Counted from the first letter of the stretch, positions 50,900 through 60,497 are shown. The stretch: 64,000 nucleotides of DNA from Paenibacillus massiliensis 2301065 = DSM 16942 (GCF_000377505.1 NZ_KB898202.1:27901-91900), one strand, 5' to 3'. Numbers and translations: made by a program. The notes: generated from the letters alone by a model not told the origin.

Positions 50900-51772
50900 A
50901 TGAGTGAACGTACCTCTAACCGGATTTTTGATATCGTCAACATTACCTTTGTAGCCTTGTTCGTCTTGTTCTGTCTGGCTCCCTTCCTGCACACCATTGC
51001 CATCTCATTCAGCTCCAACCGGGCGATTACCTCGGGTGAGGTGAGGCTGCTTCCCAGGGATTTTAATTGGGATGCCTACGTAAAGGTGTTCTCTGATCAA
51101 TCCATGATCTATTCGCTGGGATACACGGTAGTTCTGACAATCGTTACCACGGTGCTATGTATGGTGTTCACGATTGCTGCCGGGTATCCGTTAACTAAGA
51201 AAAAGCTGAAGGGCCGCAAGCTCTTCATGTACGTCATCATTATAACGATGTTCTTCAGCGGCGGTATCATTCCTGAATATCTACTGATTCGTGACCTGCA
51301 TATGCTCAATACAGTGTGGTCTTTGATTTTGCCGGGGCTCGTCAGTCCCTTTAATCTAATCATTCTGATCTCCTTCTTCAATAGCATTCCCGAAAGTCTG
51401 GAGGAGTCTGCGGAGATTGATGGCAGCTCGCATTTCTACACACTGTTGAAAATTATCCTGCCGCTGTCCATGCCGGTAATGGCTACACTTGCGCTGTTCT
51501 ATGCTGTTGGCCGCTGGAACGGCTTCCAGGATTCACTTATGTACATTAACGAGCCTCAGTTGTACCCGCTCCAGCTTAAGCTGTTCCAGATGGTACAGAA
51601 CAACATGGTCAGCGAGCTGACGCAAATGGAGGGTGCGAACAGAACGAGGTTACCAGCAGAAAGCCTTAAGGCGGCTACCGTGGTATTCGCAACCGTGCCC
51701 ATTCTGCTCGTCTATCCATGGCTGCAAAGATATTTTGTCAGCGGGGCCATGCTGGGTGCGGTCAAAGGCTGA
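50900..51772 (+). CDS. Sugar ABC transporter permease (LplC/YtcP type)
   Basis: 290 aa, six hydrophobic helices, partner of the preceding permease. N-terminus FDIVNITFVALFVLFCLAPFLHTIAISFSSN fits LplC. The EAA-type motif is ESLEESAEIDGSSHFYTLLKIILPLSMP. C-terminus AMLGAVKG is the usual MalG-like ending. SD AAAGGAG before ATG. Confidence 0.94.
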   Translation: MSERTSNRIFDIVNITFVALFVLFCLAPFLHTIAISFSSNRAITSGEVRLLPRDFNWDAYVKVFSDQSMIYSLGYTVVLTIVTTVLCMVFTIAAGYPLTKKKLKGRKLFMYVIIITMFFSGGIIPEYLLIRDLHMLNTVWSLILPGLVSPFNLIILISFFNSIPESLEESAEIDGSSHFYTLLKIILPLSMPVMATLALFYAVGRWNGFQDSLMYINEPQLYPLQLKLFQMVQNNMVSELTQMEGANRTRLPAESLKAATVVFATVPILLVYPWLQRYFVSGAMLGAVKG

Positions 51773-51995
51773 GTTACAGGAACATACCGTAGTCAAAACA
51801 GACTCAAAGACATAGTAATGGGCATATCTCCTTAGGCAAAGCCTTGTATGCTGGGTCAATGACTCCTACAATGAGACATAAACAATTGGCTGAAACTGAG
51901 TCTAAGCTAGTGACAAGGCGTTCAAGCATAGTCAGAAGAAAGTAGCTGAGCGCCTCTGAAAAGCAATGGAATAGAACGAAAAGGAAGCGAAGCGG

Positions 51996-53018
51996 ATGCA
52001 GGATAAGCTAAGTACGACAAATGCAGTCACTGAGCAAGGTACTGATGCAGGTATGAGTGCTGCTAAGGAACAAGGCTGGCTAGACAAAGGGGAATTCTCA
52101 TTCTCCACCTGCTGGAATATCAAGCGTCATCCTGTTGGCTCAGACATGATTCGTGAGATAGCCGAACTTGGCTTTCGCCGAATCGAGCTTAATTACAATG
52201 TCACCAGAGACATGCTGACGACCATTGAACCAATGATTGAGCGTGGGGAGATCGGCATTTCCAGTGTGCATAATACCTTTCCACATGTAGCTGACCCGGA
52301 CTATGGGACCGATTCTGAATTGCTTGGCTTTCAGGATGAGGACCGACGTAAGCGGGCCATCGATCTGCTCATAGGCTCAGCTGAGTATGCTCACCGTTAT
52401 GGTGGCGAAGCCGTCGTCGTGCATCCAGGTGAGGTACCCATTCCGGTGAATGTCAGCCAGGAGCTGGCGCAGCTGTATAACGAGAAGGGCAAGGATTCCA
52501 CGGCTTATCGGCTCAAATGGGAGGAGTTCCTGGAGCAGCGAGAAGCTCTTAGCTCTGGTTATGTACAGACGATCATTCACAGTCTCGATGAGGTATGTAG
52601 TCGAGTTGCGGCCAAAGGATGGAACGTGCGCTTTGGTATTGAGACCCGCTCCAGACCACAGCAGATTCCAACGTTGGCTGAGGCCAAGACGATCATTCAA
52701 GCTCTGAAGGGGGCTCAGGTAGGCATCTGGTACGATACTGGGCATGCCATTATGATGGACCGCCTTGGTCTGTACGATAGCGTAAGTGAGATGGAGGGAC
52801 TGATGGACGACATCGTGGGTGTCCACATCCACGAGACGCTCGGTCTGTCCGACCATTGGTGTCCATACATCCACAGTCAGGATATGAACTTCTATGACGC
52901 TTATTTACCGATGATACAGCGGTCTCAAGTGAAGGTGTATGAGCTGAAGGCTGCTTGTACACCGGAAGATATTCATGAAAGTCATCGCTTGCTGGTCGCC
53001 AAGCTGGAGAGGCTATAA
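51996..53018 (+). CDS. TIM-barrel sugar isomerase/epimerase-like protein
   Basis: 340 aa xylose-isomerase-like/AP endonuclease 2 fold. Metal ligands plausible in VVVHPGEVPIP (Glu), RFGIETRSRPQQIP, IWYDTGHAIM (Asp/His) and VGVHIHETLG. N-terminal ~30 residues (Thr/Ala/Gln-rich) are an odd extension before FSFSTCWNIKRHPVGSDMI. Probably isomerises a sugar imported by the adjacent ABC system; substrate unknown. It lies 223 bases after the permease. Confidence 0.85.
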   Translation: MQDKLSTTNAVTEQGTDAGMSAAKEQGWLDKGEFSFSTCWNIKRHPVGSDMIREIAELGFRRIELNYNVTRDMLTTIEPMIERGEIGISSVHNTFPHVADPDYGTDSELLGFQDEDRRKRAIDLLIGSAEYAHRYGGEAVVVHPGEVPIPVNVSQELAQLYNEKGKDSTAYRLKWEEFLEQREALSSGYVQTIIHSLDEVCSRVAAKGWNVRFGIETRSRPQQIPTLAEAKTIIQALKGAQVGIWYDTGHAIMMDRLGLYDSVSEMEGLMDDIVGVHIHETLGLSDHWCPYIHSQDMNFYDAYLPMIQRSQVKVYELKAACTPEDIHESHRLLVAKLERL

Positions 53019-53059
53019 GCATACTTGCGCAGCAAATGTAGCTTGGGAGGGAAGCGTAT

Positions 53060-54949
53060 ATGTACAAGCAACTGGTGATCAGCAATGACAAAGCGGTTGA
53101 GAGAGGAATAACCCGGCAGGTGTTGGATCCTGAGAGCCGTTACTATGGTGGAACGATTGATCCGGCGACGGGAGTGGCCTGGGTTAATCACACCACTGGA
53201 ACACCAACCGAGATGTGCTACTGGGGAGCAGCGCTGGTTAACCCGGATTCAGCATATTACCGGGATGCAGAGCTGCTGAAGCGGCTGTGCCTGGCCAGCG
53301 AGTATGTACTGCGTGCCCAGCATGAGGATGGCTCCATCTCTCCTGGTTGGACCAATTATCATTCCCCGCCGGATACAGCCTTTGTCGTCGTGGGATATGC
53401 CCAGCTATATCAGCTCCTGCTGCAAGAGGAATGGGAGGATATGCAGCCTGTAACGAATAATATGAGACTCTTCCTGGAGCGGACCATACCTGTCCTCCTG
53501 ACTGGAGGCTGCCATACTCCAAATCATCGCTGGGTGCTCTGTGCAGCGCTTGGATTCCTGTATCAGCTGTTCGGGTGGAAGGAGGCAGCTCAGCGTGCGG
53601 AGCAGTGGTTGGCTGAAGGAATGGATATTACACCTGACGGGGAATGGACGGAACGAAGCAATGGCATTTACAGTGCCGTCAGTGATATCATGCTTATTCA
53701 TGCTGCACGTTTGCTGGATCGTCCTGACCTGATGGAGCCCGTAAGGCTTAATCTGCGGATGATGGTGTACTTGGTTCATCCGAGTGGTGAGATCGTTACG
53801 GATTACTCAGGCCGTCAGGATCTGGGGCATATGCATAATCTGGCACCTTACTATTTGCCATATGCCATCTTGGCGAGGATCGACGGTGATCCACTATTCG
53901 CCGGAATGGCCGAGTGGGCGGGGCAGTCACTGACGGATCCTGGCGTGTGTTCCGTCAATGCGCTCGTACGTCTACTGCTGGAACCGGAACTACAGGAAGC
54001 TGGCGGTACAAGGGAGGAGTTAAATGTAGCTGACGCAAAGATTGACGGCCAAGGCATGGAGGATAAGGCAGAGATAGAAGGTACGGAGGATAAGGCAGGG
54101 GCAGAAGGCACGGCTGCAACTGTTCAAAATGGAAGGGCGCTACTGCCTACTCAATATGATATTGTGCTGAATGAATGGTTCAAGCGAGCTGACTATCTGG
54201 AACAGATGGATGCAGTTGGGCATCACGGACATATCTATCATAGCCGGCTTCACACGGATTTTGGCGCACCTGTAGCGCGGTTCCGGGATGGTGTAACGAG
54301 CGTAACCGTAATGACGGAGGTTCCCTCATTCTTTGCGCTTCGGCATGGAGCAGTGCGCTTGCTGGCTGTACAGCTAGCATCCTATTTCAATCCTGGCTAT
54401 GTCCCTATGCAGCAGTTGGACCGTATAGCTGAAGGCTATCGTCTGGTTGGGCAGCAGAAGAAGGGATATTATGGTCCAGTTTCTGCCGAGCTATTGCCAG
54501 ATACATCACATACATCTATCAGTCCATGGTATTTGCTGCCGCATCAGAGCCGCCAGCTTACGCATGAACAGACATTCAAGGTCGAGGCCAAGACGCAGCG
54601 AACGGAGACAGGCTGGATATTGCACGTGGCGGCATGTGAGCCTCAGGAGGTCATGGTGCAGCTGTCGTTCGTATTTGGTGATGAGGGTCATCTGTCTGGG
54701 GGAGAACTGCACCAGACCGCGGAGGGGCATTACTTGTGGAAGGGCGGCACACTTCGCTATTCATGTGGGGATGACTGGATCGAGCTCTGCGGCGGCGAGC
54801 TTGGTCATCTGGCTACGACAGTGCGTGAGGCCAAGCTGCCTGAGCAATGCAAGGTGGTGCTGGTCAACCTTATGACACCATTCGAGAAGACAGTTGAAAT
54901 CAAGCTCTCTCCATCGCTGGAGGCTGGCTCGGATCAGCGCTCTAACTAG
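53060..54949 (+). CDS. Large putative (alpha/alpha)-barrel carbohydrate enzyme
   Basis: 629 aa, cytosolic (no signal). The N-terminal half (about 50-310) has repeated helical segments with Trp/Tyr/His clusters (CYWGAALVNPDSAYY, GSISPGWTNYHSPPDTAF, GCHTPNHRW, ERSNGIYSAVSD) as in alpha/alpha-toroid glycoside hydrolases and lyases. The C-terminal half is beta-rich (heparinase II/III or hyaluronate-lyase-like layout, inference). Between them lies an acidic low-complexity stretch (about 325-355) with repeated EGTEDKA-type units, possibly a recent tandem expansion. Family not named. It closes the ABC operon before the terminator at 55105. Confidence 0.75.
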   Translation: MYKQLVISNDKAVERGITRQVLDPESRYYGGTIDPATGVAWVNHTTGTPTEMCYWGAALVNPDSAYYRDAELLKRLCLASEYVLRAQHEDGSISPGWTNYHSPPDTAFVVVGYAQLYQLLLQEEWEDMQPVTNNMRLFLERTIPVLLTGGCHTPNHRWVLCAALGFLYQLFGWKEAAQRAEQWLAEGMDITPDGEWTERSNGIYSAVSDIMLIHAARLLDRPDLMEPVRLNLRMMVYLVHPSGEIVTDYSGRQDLGHMHNLAPYYLPYAILARIDGDPLFAGMAEWAGQSLTDPGVCSVNALVRLLLEPELQEAGGTREELNVADAKIDGQGMEDKAEIEGTEDKAGAEGTAATVQNGRALLPTQYDIVLNEWFKRADYLEQMDAVGHHGHIYHSRLHTDFGAPVARFRDGVTSVTVMTEVPSFFALRHGAVRLLAVQLASYFNPGYVPMQQLDRIAEGYRLVGQQKKGYYGPVSAELLPDTSHTSISPWYLLPHQSRQLTHEQTFKVEAKTQRTETGWILHVAACEPQEVMVQLSFVFGDEGHLSGGELHQTAEGHYLWKGGTLRYSCGDDWIELCGGELGHLATTVREAKLPEQCKVVLVNLMTPFEKTVEIKLSPSLEAGSDQRSN

Positions 54950-55104
54950 TCACCAAAGACTAAGTTATGGAGCTTAAGAGTATGGCTCTTACTCATATTA
55001 GTTATGATCAAATTCCTAGGCATATATAATTTCGGTGCTAGATAAATCAGTTCATGGTGGCATGACGTATATGGTGGATGGACAACTATTGGCAGACCTC
55101 AGAA

Positions 55105-55141
55105 ATACCCGCTAGCCTAGTGGCTGAGCGGGTATCTTTTT
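55105..55141 (+). terminator. Intrinsic terminator of the AraC-linked ABC operon
   Basis: ATACCCGCT (55105-55113) pairs with AGCGGGTAT (55127-55135), followed by CTTTTTT. Confidence 0.85.
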
Positions 55142-55477
55142 GCTCATTTATCTATAAGCTTATTTATTTATTTATTTTCAATGCACCAATGTATCTGTAC
55201 ATCTATATATACCTATGTATAACGCATCTACACATCAATGCACAAATGATCAATGCAATAATGTATCAATGCAATAATGTATCTTTGGGTATCTGTCGCA
55301 GACAATACACTTTCTATTCCGCATAGAAGTGGATGAATAGTAGTTGTCGCTCACAAATGTTCGGCGAATGGTTAGTCACGGATCCCAAAGTTCTCAGAAT
55401 ATATTTACACCAGATGTATTTGTGCTTACAACAGTAAGAAGAATGTAGACGGAGTAGTGAGGGAGGATGTGGGACTT
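55142..55477. other. AT-rich gap before ggt with a 16-bp duplication
   Basis: No gene supported. It holds a run of ATCTA/TATA-like low-complexity sequence and a perfect 16-bp direct repeat ATCAATGCAATAATGT (55249-55264 and 55265-55280). No clear promoter for ggt was read. Confidence 0.6.
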
Positions 55478-57061
55478 ATGAAAACAGCACCTATAATAGG
55501 CACGCAGACAATGGTGGTCAGTCCACATTACCTGGCAAGCGCAGCTGGTGCACGCATATTGGAGCAAGGGGGCAACGCTTTTGATGCAGCAGTAGCGGTA
55601 AGTGCTTGTCTTGCGGTAGTGTATCCGCACATGACGAGCGTGGGTGGGGACGCCTTTTGGCTGACTTATAGCACCCACGAGGGCCGTGTTCGGGCGTACA
55701 ATGCCAGTGGCCGCTCAGGCGGGCAGGTCTCTGCTGCCTGCTTCAGTGGTGAAGCGGCTATTCCTCAGCGGGGCGCACGCAGTGCCCTAACGGTTCCCGG
55801 GATGGTTGATGGCTGGGATGCCGTGTTGCGCGAGTATGGCTCCATGACATTATTAGAGGTGCTGCAGCCTGCGATCCAGTATGCCATGGAGGGGTTTCCG
55901 TTATCGCCAGACCAGCATAACCATACGAGAGAGCGAATGGAGGTGCTGCAGTCACAGCCACAGACGGCTGCGATCTATCTTCCAGGGGGCAAGGTACCTT
56001 CGATCGGTAGTCGCTTTGTGCAGTCAGCGTTGGGAAGCAGTCTACAGCAGATTGCAGAGCAGGGACGGGATGCCTTCTATACAGGTTCCATTGGACAGGA
56101 CATTGTGCGCTCGCTGGCAGAGCAGGGTGGAATGTTGACATTAGAAGATTTTACGGCACATGCAGGAGAATGGGTGGAGCCCTTGCGTGGAAGCTATCGT
56201 GGGCTGGATATTTATCAGGCTCCTCCTAACTCACAGGGCTTTACGGGTATTATGGCACTTCAAATTCTGGAGAATGTTGAGCTTGGGCACATTCCACATG
56301 GCTCCTATGAGTACTATCATCTGCTGGTAGAAGCGCTCAAGCTGAGCTTTCAGGATCGCAACCGCTATTTGACTGATCCCGACTTTGCTGCAATTCCACT
56401 GGAGCGATTACTCTCTAAGATGTATGCGATGGAGCTGGCGTCCTCGATTGATATGGAGCGTGCCTTGTCTATGGATAGTCAACCTGTAGGCAGTGATACA
56501 GCCTATGCGGCAGTCGTCGATGCAGAAGGAAATGCTGTCTCCTTCATTCAAAGTCTGTATTTCGAATTTGGATCGGCGGTAGTTGGCGGAAATACCGGAA
56601 TTCTGCTCCAAAACCGCGGCTCCTTCTTCTCGCTGGATAACACGCATGTGAACAGATTGGAGCCGAATAAACGAACGTTTCATACACTCATGCCTGCTAT
56701 GGCCTGTCGTCAGGGACGGCCTTATATTCTGTACGGTACACAAGGCGGAGAAGGCCAGCCGCAGACGCAGACAGCGCTCCTGACCCGTATCGTGGATTAT
56801 GGTCTGGACCCGCAGACAGCGATAGATGCACCACGCTGGGTATGGGGCAGAACATGGGGGGAAGCAACGCAGGAGCTGAGGCTGGAAGGTCGCATATCTG
56901 CGGATGTGGCGCATCGTCTGCAACAGGCTGGGCATAGCGTCCGAATGATGGAGGATTACGCTGGAGCAGCTGGGCATGCGCATGCGATTGTCATTGATGA
57001 GCATGGCTTCCGGCTTGGAGGAACAGATCCTCGTTGTGACGGCGCAGCTATAGGGTGGTAA
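55478..57061 (+). CDS. Gamma-glutamyltransferase family protein (YwrD-like, cytosolic)
   Basis: 527 aa Ntn-hydrolase. After autocleavage the small subunit would begin at Thr in SDTAYAAVVDAEGNAVS (Thr about 346). Other marks: GGNAFDAAVA, MTSVGGDAFWL, RSALTVPGMVDGW, GTQGGEGQPQTQ. No signal peptide, unlike secreted Ggt; the DTAY context and length resemble B. subtilis YwrD. It may hydrolyse gamma-glutamyl compounds or be an acylase-like relative. The ATG at 55478 follows GGAGG by 11 bases; in-frame GTG codons upstream are less suited. Confidence 0.87.
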   Translation: MKTAPIIGTQTMVVSPHYLASAAGARILEQGGNAFDAAVAVSACLAVVYPHMTSVGGDAFWLTYSTHEGRVRAYNASGRSGGQVSAACFSGEAAIPQRGARSALTVPGMVDGWDAVLREYGSMTLLEVLQPAIQYAMEGFPLSPDQHNHTRERMEVLQSQPQTAAIYLPGGKVPSIGSRFVQSALGSSLQQIAEQGRDAFYTGSIGQDIVRSLAEQGGMLTLEDFTAHAGEWVEPLRGSYRGLDIYQAPPNSQGFTGIMALQILENVELGHIPHGSYEYYHLLVEALKLSFQDRNRYLTDPDFAAIPLERLLSKMYAMELASSIDMERALSMDSQPVGSDTAYAAVVDAEGNAVSFIQSLYFEFGSAVVGGNTGILLQNRGSFFSLDNTHVNRLEPNKRTFHTLMPAMACRQGRPYILYGTQGGEGQPQTQTALLTRIVDYGLDPQTAIDAPRWVWGRTWGEATQELRLEGRISADVAHRLQQAGHSVRMMEDYAGAAGHAHAIVIDEHGFRLGGTDPRCDGAAIGW

Positions 57062-57238
57062 GGAAGACTTTCGCGAATACAGTTTTTCTTCTGGGATCGT
57101 CATCAATAGCTTTTTTCATAAGATAATAGAATTTATATATCGTACAGCTAGGACAGCTTCTTCCTATGGAATGAGGCAGGACGTTTCAACGGGAGCGGGG
57201 TGTGGTATGATGAAGGGAATCAGGTAAGGAAGTGATGA

Positions 57239-58558
57239 ATGATGGATTTATTCTCTTATCAACAGGATGCTCAGCCACAGGGGCGCTTGCTCGCTGATCG
57301 GATGCGGCCAGAGCAGCTTGATGAATATATCGGGCAAGAGCATATTATTGGGCCAGGCAAGCTGCTGCGCAGGGCGATTGAGGCCGATCAGGTGTCGTCG
57401 ATTCTGCTGTACGGTCCTCCAGGCTGCGGGAAGACAACGCTGGCTCACATCATATCGCGGCATACACAAGGACAATTCGTGCGGCTCAATGCTGTCGATG
57501 CCTCTGTGAAGGATGTGCGTGAGGTAATTGAGCAGGCGCACAGCAACAAAGCTTTGTACGGAACCAAGACAATCCTGTTCCTGGACGAGGTTCATCGTTT
57601 CAACAGCTCCCGTCAGGATGCACTGCTTCCAGCTGTGGAGAAAGGAACGATTACCTTCATAGGCGCAACTACCGAGAACCCGTTTCATTATGTAAACGGG
57701 GCCTTGATGAGCCGTTCTACGCTGTTCCAGCTAGAGCCGCTGAACAAGGAGCATTCCTTGCTGGCGATGAGACGAGCGTTACTGGATCAGGACAAGGGAC
57801 TGGGCTTCATGAAGCTTAGCGTGGATGAGGAAGCTCTCGTGCACATTGCCACGATGGCAAATGGGGATATCAGGCGAGCGCTGAATGCGCTAGAGCTGGC
57901 AGCTATGACTACTCCGCCAGAGCAGGATGGCACGGTTCATATTACACTCGCTGTGGCCGAGGAATCTATTCGCCGCCCGATCGTTAGGGCAGATGAGTCC
58001 ACACAGTACGATGTACTGTCTGCTTTTCACAAAAGTATTCGCGGCTCTAGTGACGCAGCTTTGTTCTGGTTCTTATACGCCGTCGAGAAGCTGGGTATGG
58101 ACCCGATGACATTCATACGGCGCTTGATTGCAGCCAGCAGCGAGGATATCGGGCTTGCGAATCCGCAGGCGATGGTACAGGCAGTCAGTGCATTGGACGC
58201 GTATCGGAACAACGGGTGGCCGGAAGCCAAGCTGAATATTGCGCAGGCCATCCTGTTCGCTGTCGAAAGTCCAAAGTCAAATGCAGTATATACAGCCATC
58301 TCCAATGCCATGAGTGCCATGGACGAGATCAGATCAGCCGAGGTACCGCTCCACCTGCGTGACACGCACTATAAAGGTGCTGAGAAGCTGGGGCATCAGG
58401 GGTATCAATACCCCCATAATTATCCGAATCATTATGTGAAGCAGCAATATCTCCCTGACTCACTTGCGGGTAGAAGCTTCTACGCCGCTACAGAGCAGGG
58501 GAATGAGAATAAGATTAAGCAAAACCAGCAATGGCGCCGCGGCCAGGATCAATCCTAG
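57239..58558 (+). CDS. rarA: Replication-associated recombination protein A
   Basis: 439 aa AAA+ ATPase of the RarA/MgsA/WRNIP1 family, acting at stalled replication forks. Begins MMDLFSYQ (the second Met, 57242, may be the real start). LADRMRPEQLDEYIGQEHI is the family N-terminus, Walker A GPPGCGKTT (about 59-67), Walker B ILFLDEVHRFN, sensor ATTENPFH, and the C-terminal MgsA domain (LGHQGYQYPHNYPNHYV). SD AAGGAAG. Confidence 0.95.
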   Translation: MMDLFSYQQDAQPQGRLLADRMRPEQLDEYIGQEHIIGPGKLLRRAIEADQVSSILLYGPPGCGKTTLAHIISRHTQGQFVRLNAVDASVKDVREVIEQAHSNKALYGTKTILFLDEVHRFNSSRQDALLPAVEKGTITFIGATTENPFHYVNGALMSRSTLFQLEPLNKEHSLLAMRRALLDQDKGLGFMKLSVDEEALVHIATMANGDIRRALNALELAAMTTPPEQDGTVHITLAVAEESIRRPIVRADESTQYDVLSAFHKSIRGSSDAALFWFLYAVEKLGMDPMTFIRRLIAASSEDIGLANPQAMVQAVSALDAYRNNGWPEAKLNIAQAILFAVESPKSNAVYTAISNAMSAMDEIRSAEVPLHLRDTHYKGAEKLGHQGYQYPHNYPNHYVKQQYLPDSLAGRSFYAATEQGNENKIKQNQQWRRGQDQS

Positions 58559-58573
58559 GGGAGTGTCGAACGG

Positions 58574-58996
58574 ATGAAAGATATCGTGTATCTGGGGATG
58601 GGTGGCTGGCTAGGAGCCTGGGCGCGTTACGGACTGCAGCTGGCTGTTCCACAGCTAGCGAACGGGTTCCCGGTAGCGGTGCTGACGATTAATCTTGTGG
58701 GCTGCCTGTTCCTGGGCTGGTTCTTCACGGTAGCTCTGCGTTCCTCCAGAATCACGCCTCGTGTAAGATTGATGATTGGGACCGGATTCACCGGGGCCTT
58801 TACGACCTTTTCTACCTTCGCGGTGGATATCCTTCGTCTCTTCATGCTTGGGCAAATTATAGAGCCACTAGTATATATGCTAACCAGTCTGGTCGGAGGG
58901 ATAGTGCTGGCCTGGGCTGGTATTCGTCTGGGTATGTACATGAATGAACGGCTGATGATGCGGGAAGGTTCCTCCAGGAAAGGAGAGGGCGTATAA
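58574..58996 (+). CDS. crcB: Fluoride channel subunit CrcB/Fluc (1)
   Basis: 140 aa, four membrane helices. GGWLGAWARYGLQ, GFPVAVLTINLVGCLFLGW and GTGFTGAFTTFSTFA are the Fluc motifs (ion pathway Asn, Na-site and Phe-box region). It overlaps the second crcB by one base. Fluc channels work as antiparallel dimers; paired genes usually give a heterodimer. Exports fluoride passively. Confidence 0.94.
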   Translation: MKDIVYLGMGGWLGAWARYGLQLAVPQLANGFPVAVLTINLVGCLFLGWFFTVALRSSRITPRVRLMIGTGFTGAFTTFSTFAVDILRLFMLGQIIEPLVYMLTSLVGGIVLAWAGIRLGMYMNERLMMREGSSRKGEGV

Positions 58997-59364
58997 TGCT
59001 GCTGTGGATCGGTCTGGGAGGCGTTGCAGGGGCAATCTGCCGTTACCGTCTTGGATTGTGGGCGGGAAGCCACTGGGGAACGGCCTTTCCCTGGGGAACC
59101 TTCCTCATTAATATCAGTGGCTCTGCCCTGCTGGGAATGCTATTCATGCTGCATGAGACTGCTGCGTTGTCGTCAGCGCTGTGGGGGCTGCTCGGCATTG
59201 GCTTTTGCGGAGCATATACGACATTCTCAACGTTCGGCTACGAGACTGTACAGCTGTTAGAGAAAGGACAGTACGGACGAGCAGTCCTGTATGTATTAGG
59301 TTCGACAGTACTGGCTGTAGCTGCTGCTGGCTTGGGCATGTTATTCATGTGGTTCCTGAGTTGA
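58996..59364 (+). CDS. crcB: Fluoride channel subunit CrcB/Fluc (2)
   Basis: 122 aa partner of the preceding gene, four helices. GGVAGAICRYRLGLW, FPWGTFLINISGSALLGML and GIGFCGAYTTFSTFGYET. Start overlaps the previous stop (TAATG). No fluoride riboswitch consensus was recognised upstream of the pair. Confidence 0.94.
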   Translation: MLLWIGLGGVAGAICRYRLGLWAGSHWGTAFPWGTFLINISGSALLGMLFMLHETAALSSALWGLLGIGFCGAYTTFSTFGYETVQLLEKGQYGRAVLYVLGSTVLAVAAAGLGMLFMWFLS

Positions 59365-59526
59365 GCCGCCAAGAAACGTAGCGGAGGGCATAGGATGCTT
59401 CATATTAGGCGTTTTTTTACTTCTATCATGATCATTAATACACATTGTACACCTTCCGCCGCATTTGAATGAAGGTACGAATCAGCATTCTCAGCTTGTT
59501 AAGGTTCAATAAATAATACCAGAACT

Positions 59527-59564
59527 AACACCCTTATCCCATTCATATGCAGGATAAGGGTGTT
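59527..59564. terminator. Perfect 13-bp hairpin between crcB and gntR
   Basis: AACACCCTTATCC (59527-59539) and GGATAAGGGTGTT (59552-59564) are exact reverse complements between convergent genes. T tracts are poor on both strands, but the position suggests a shared terminator. Confidence 0.55.
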
Positions 59565-59626
59565 AAGCATGTATTCGATTGAACATATTGCCCAGGATAT
59601 TGATACCCGGATACAGATTTTCCTAT

Positions 59627-60343
59627 TCATTTACGTTCCCTGCGGACCCAGAACTGGAAGACGTCACTTCTTAGATAATCAAAGGAATATAGCACTTCCC
59701 GATTCTGCTGGTCATAGTGCAATTGTTTCATGAGAAGAACCGGTGTTTCCTCCTGATGATTCTGCAATCGCACCGCATGTTTGTCCTTTTTGGAAGGAAC
59801 CACGAGTTCTGTATCAGCTCTCGCAATATAAATTTTGCACTGTTCCTCCAAAAAGTTAAACAAGGAACCAGAGAAGTCTATTTGTTCAAAAGCACCTACT
59901 ACCAGATCCTTAGGCATGATGTTAATCGAATAGGCAACAGCTTCTCCGTCTGCATACCGAACTCTCTCCATCTTCACAACCCGTGAGCCCTCTTCAATGT
60001 TCAGCGCATCAGCCCATTCCTTGGTGCATTCCACTTCTCCGATCATTTCCTTACGATCCGTTTCAGTTAAGCCCTCTAGCTTGATCATCGTTCCAATGCT
60101 CTGAAGAAACTCGAGACGACTAGGGATACTTGGCAGTGGTTTGATTACAAAGGTACCTACCCCATGTCTTACGAGTAGCTTTCCATCTTGCTCCAATAGC
60201 TTGATTGCTGCGCGAAGCGTCTCTCTGCTGACACCGAAATGCTTGGCCAGTTCATACTCGGAAGGAATTTTTTGTCCTACATTCCATATATTACTTTCAA
60301 TCATCGTTTCCAGCTCATGCTTGATATGTTGATAGCCTCCCAA
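59627..60343 (-). CDS. GntR/HutC-family regulator (UTRA domain)
   Basis: 238 aa. N-terminal winged HTH (about 5-70: KIPSEYELAKHFGVSRETLRAAIKLLEQDGKL, GVGTFV) then a UTRA effector domain (about 90-238). The UTRA class includes DasR, NagR/YvoA and HutC. The TTG at 60343 is chosen since GAGG lies 8 bases before it; a GTG at 60373 lacks an SD. It lies 155 bases downstream of the malF-type gene on the same strand, so it is the last gene of that operon or independently expressed, and likely binds the site at 63521. Confidence 0.88.
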   Translation of the reverse strand: MGGYQHIKHELETMIESNIWNVGQKIPSEYELAKHFGVSRETLRAAIKLLEQDGKLLVRHGVGTFVIKPLPSIPSRLEFLQSIGTMIKLEGLTETDRKEMIGEVECTKEWADALNIEEGSRVVKMERVRYADGEAVAYSINIMPKDLVVGAFEQIDFSGSLFNFLEEQCKIYIARADTELVVPSKKDKHAVRLQNHQEETPVLLMKQLHYDQQNREVLYSFDYLRSDVFQFWVRRERK

Positions 60344-60382
60344 TGAATCAACCTCATCTCCTGTAGTTTTCACTTAGAATTG

Positions 60383-60408
60383 GAGCGGACTGATCGTTTA
60401 ATCCGCTC
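60383..60408 (-). terminator. Weak hairpin between the permease gene and gntR
   Basis: GAGCGGA (60383-60389) and TCCGCTC (60402-60408) form a 7-bp stem without T tract; it may attenuate gntR relative to the transporter genes. Confidence 0.35.
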
Positions 60409-60497
60409 TTCTGAACGTATTACGGCAGTTGTATATGCAGGATGACCTCTCCAACAGGCACATGATGCAGAATGGGGAGTACACCGCCAGGCCTACT

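Noticed and set aside
55078..55326. 82-codon ORF in the AT-rich gap before ggt
   Set aside because: Runs through a terminator and low-complexity tandem repeats; Tyr/Ile-rich artefact.
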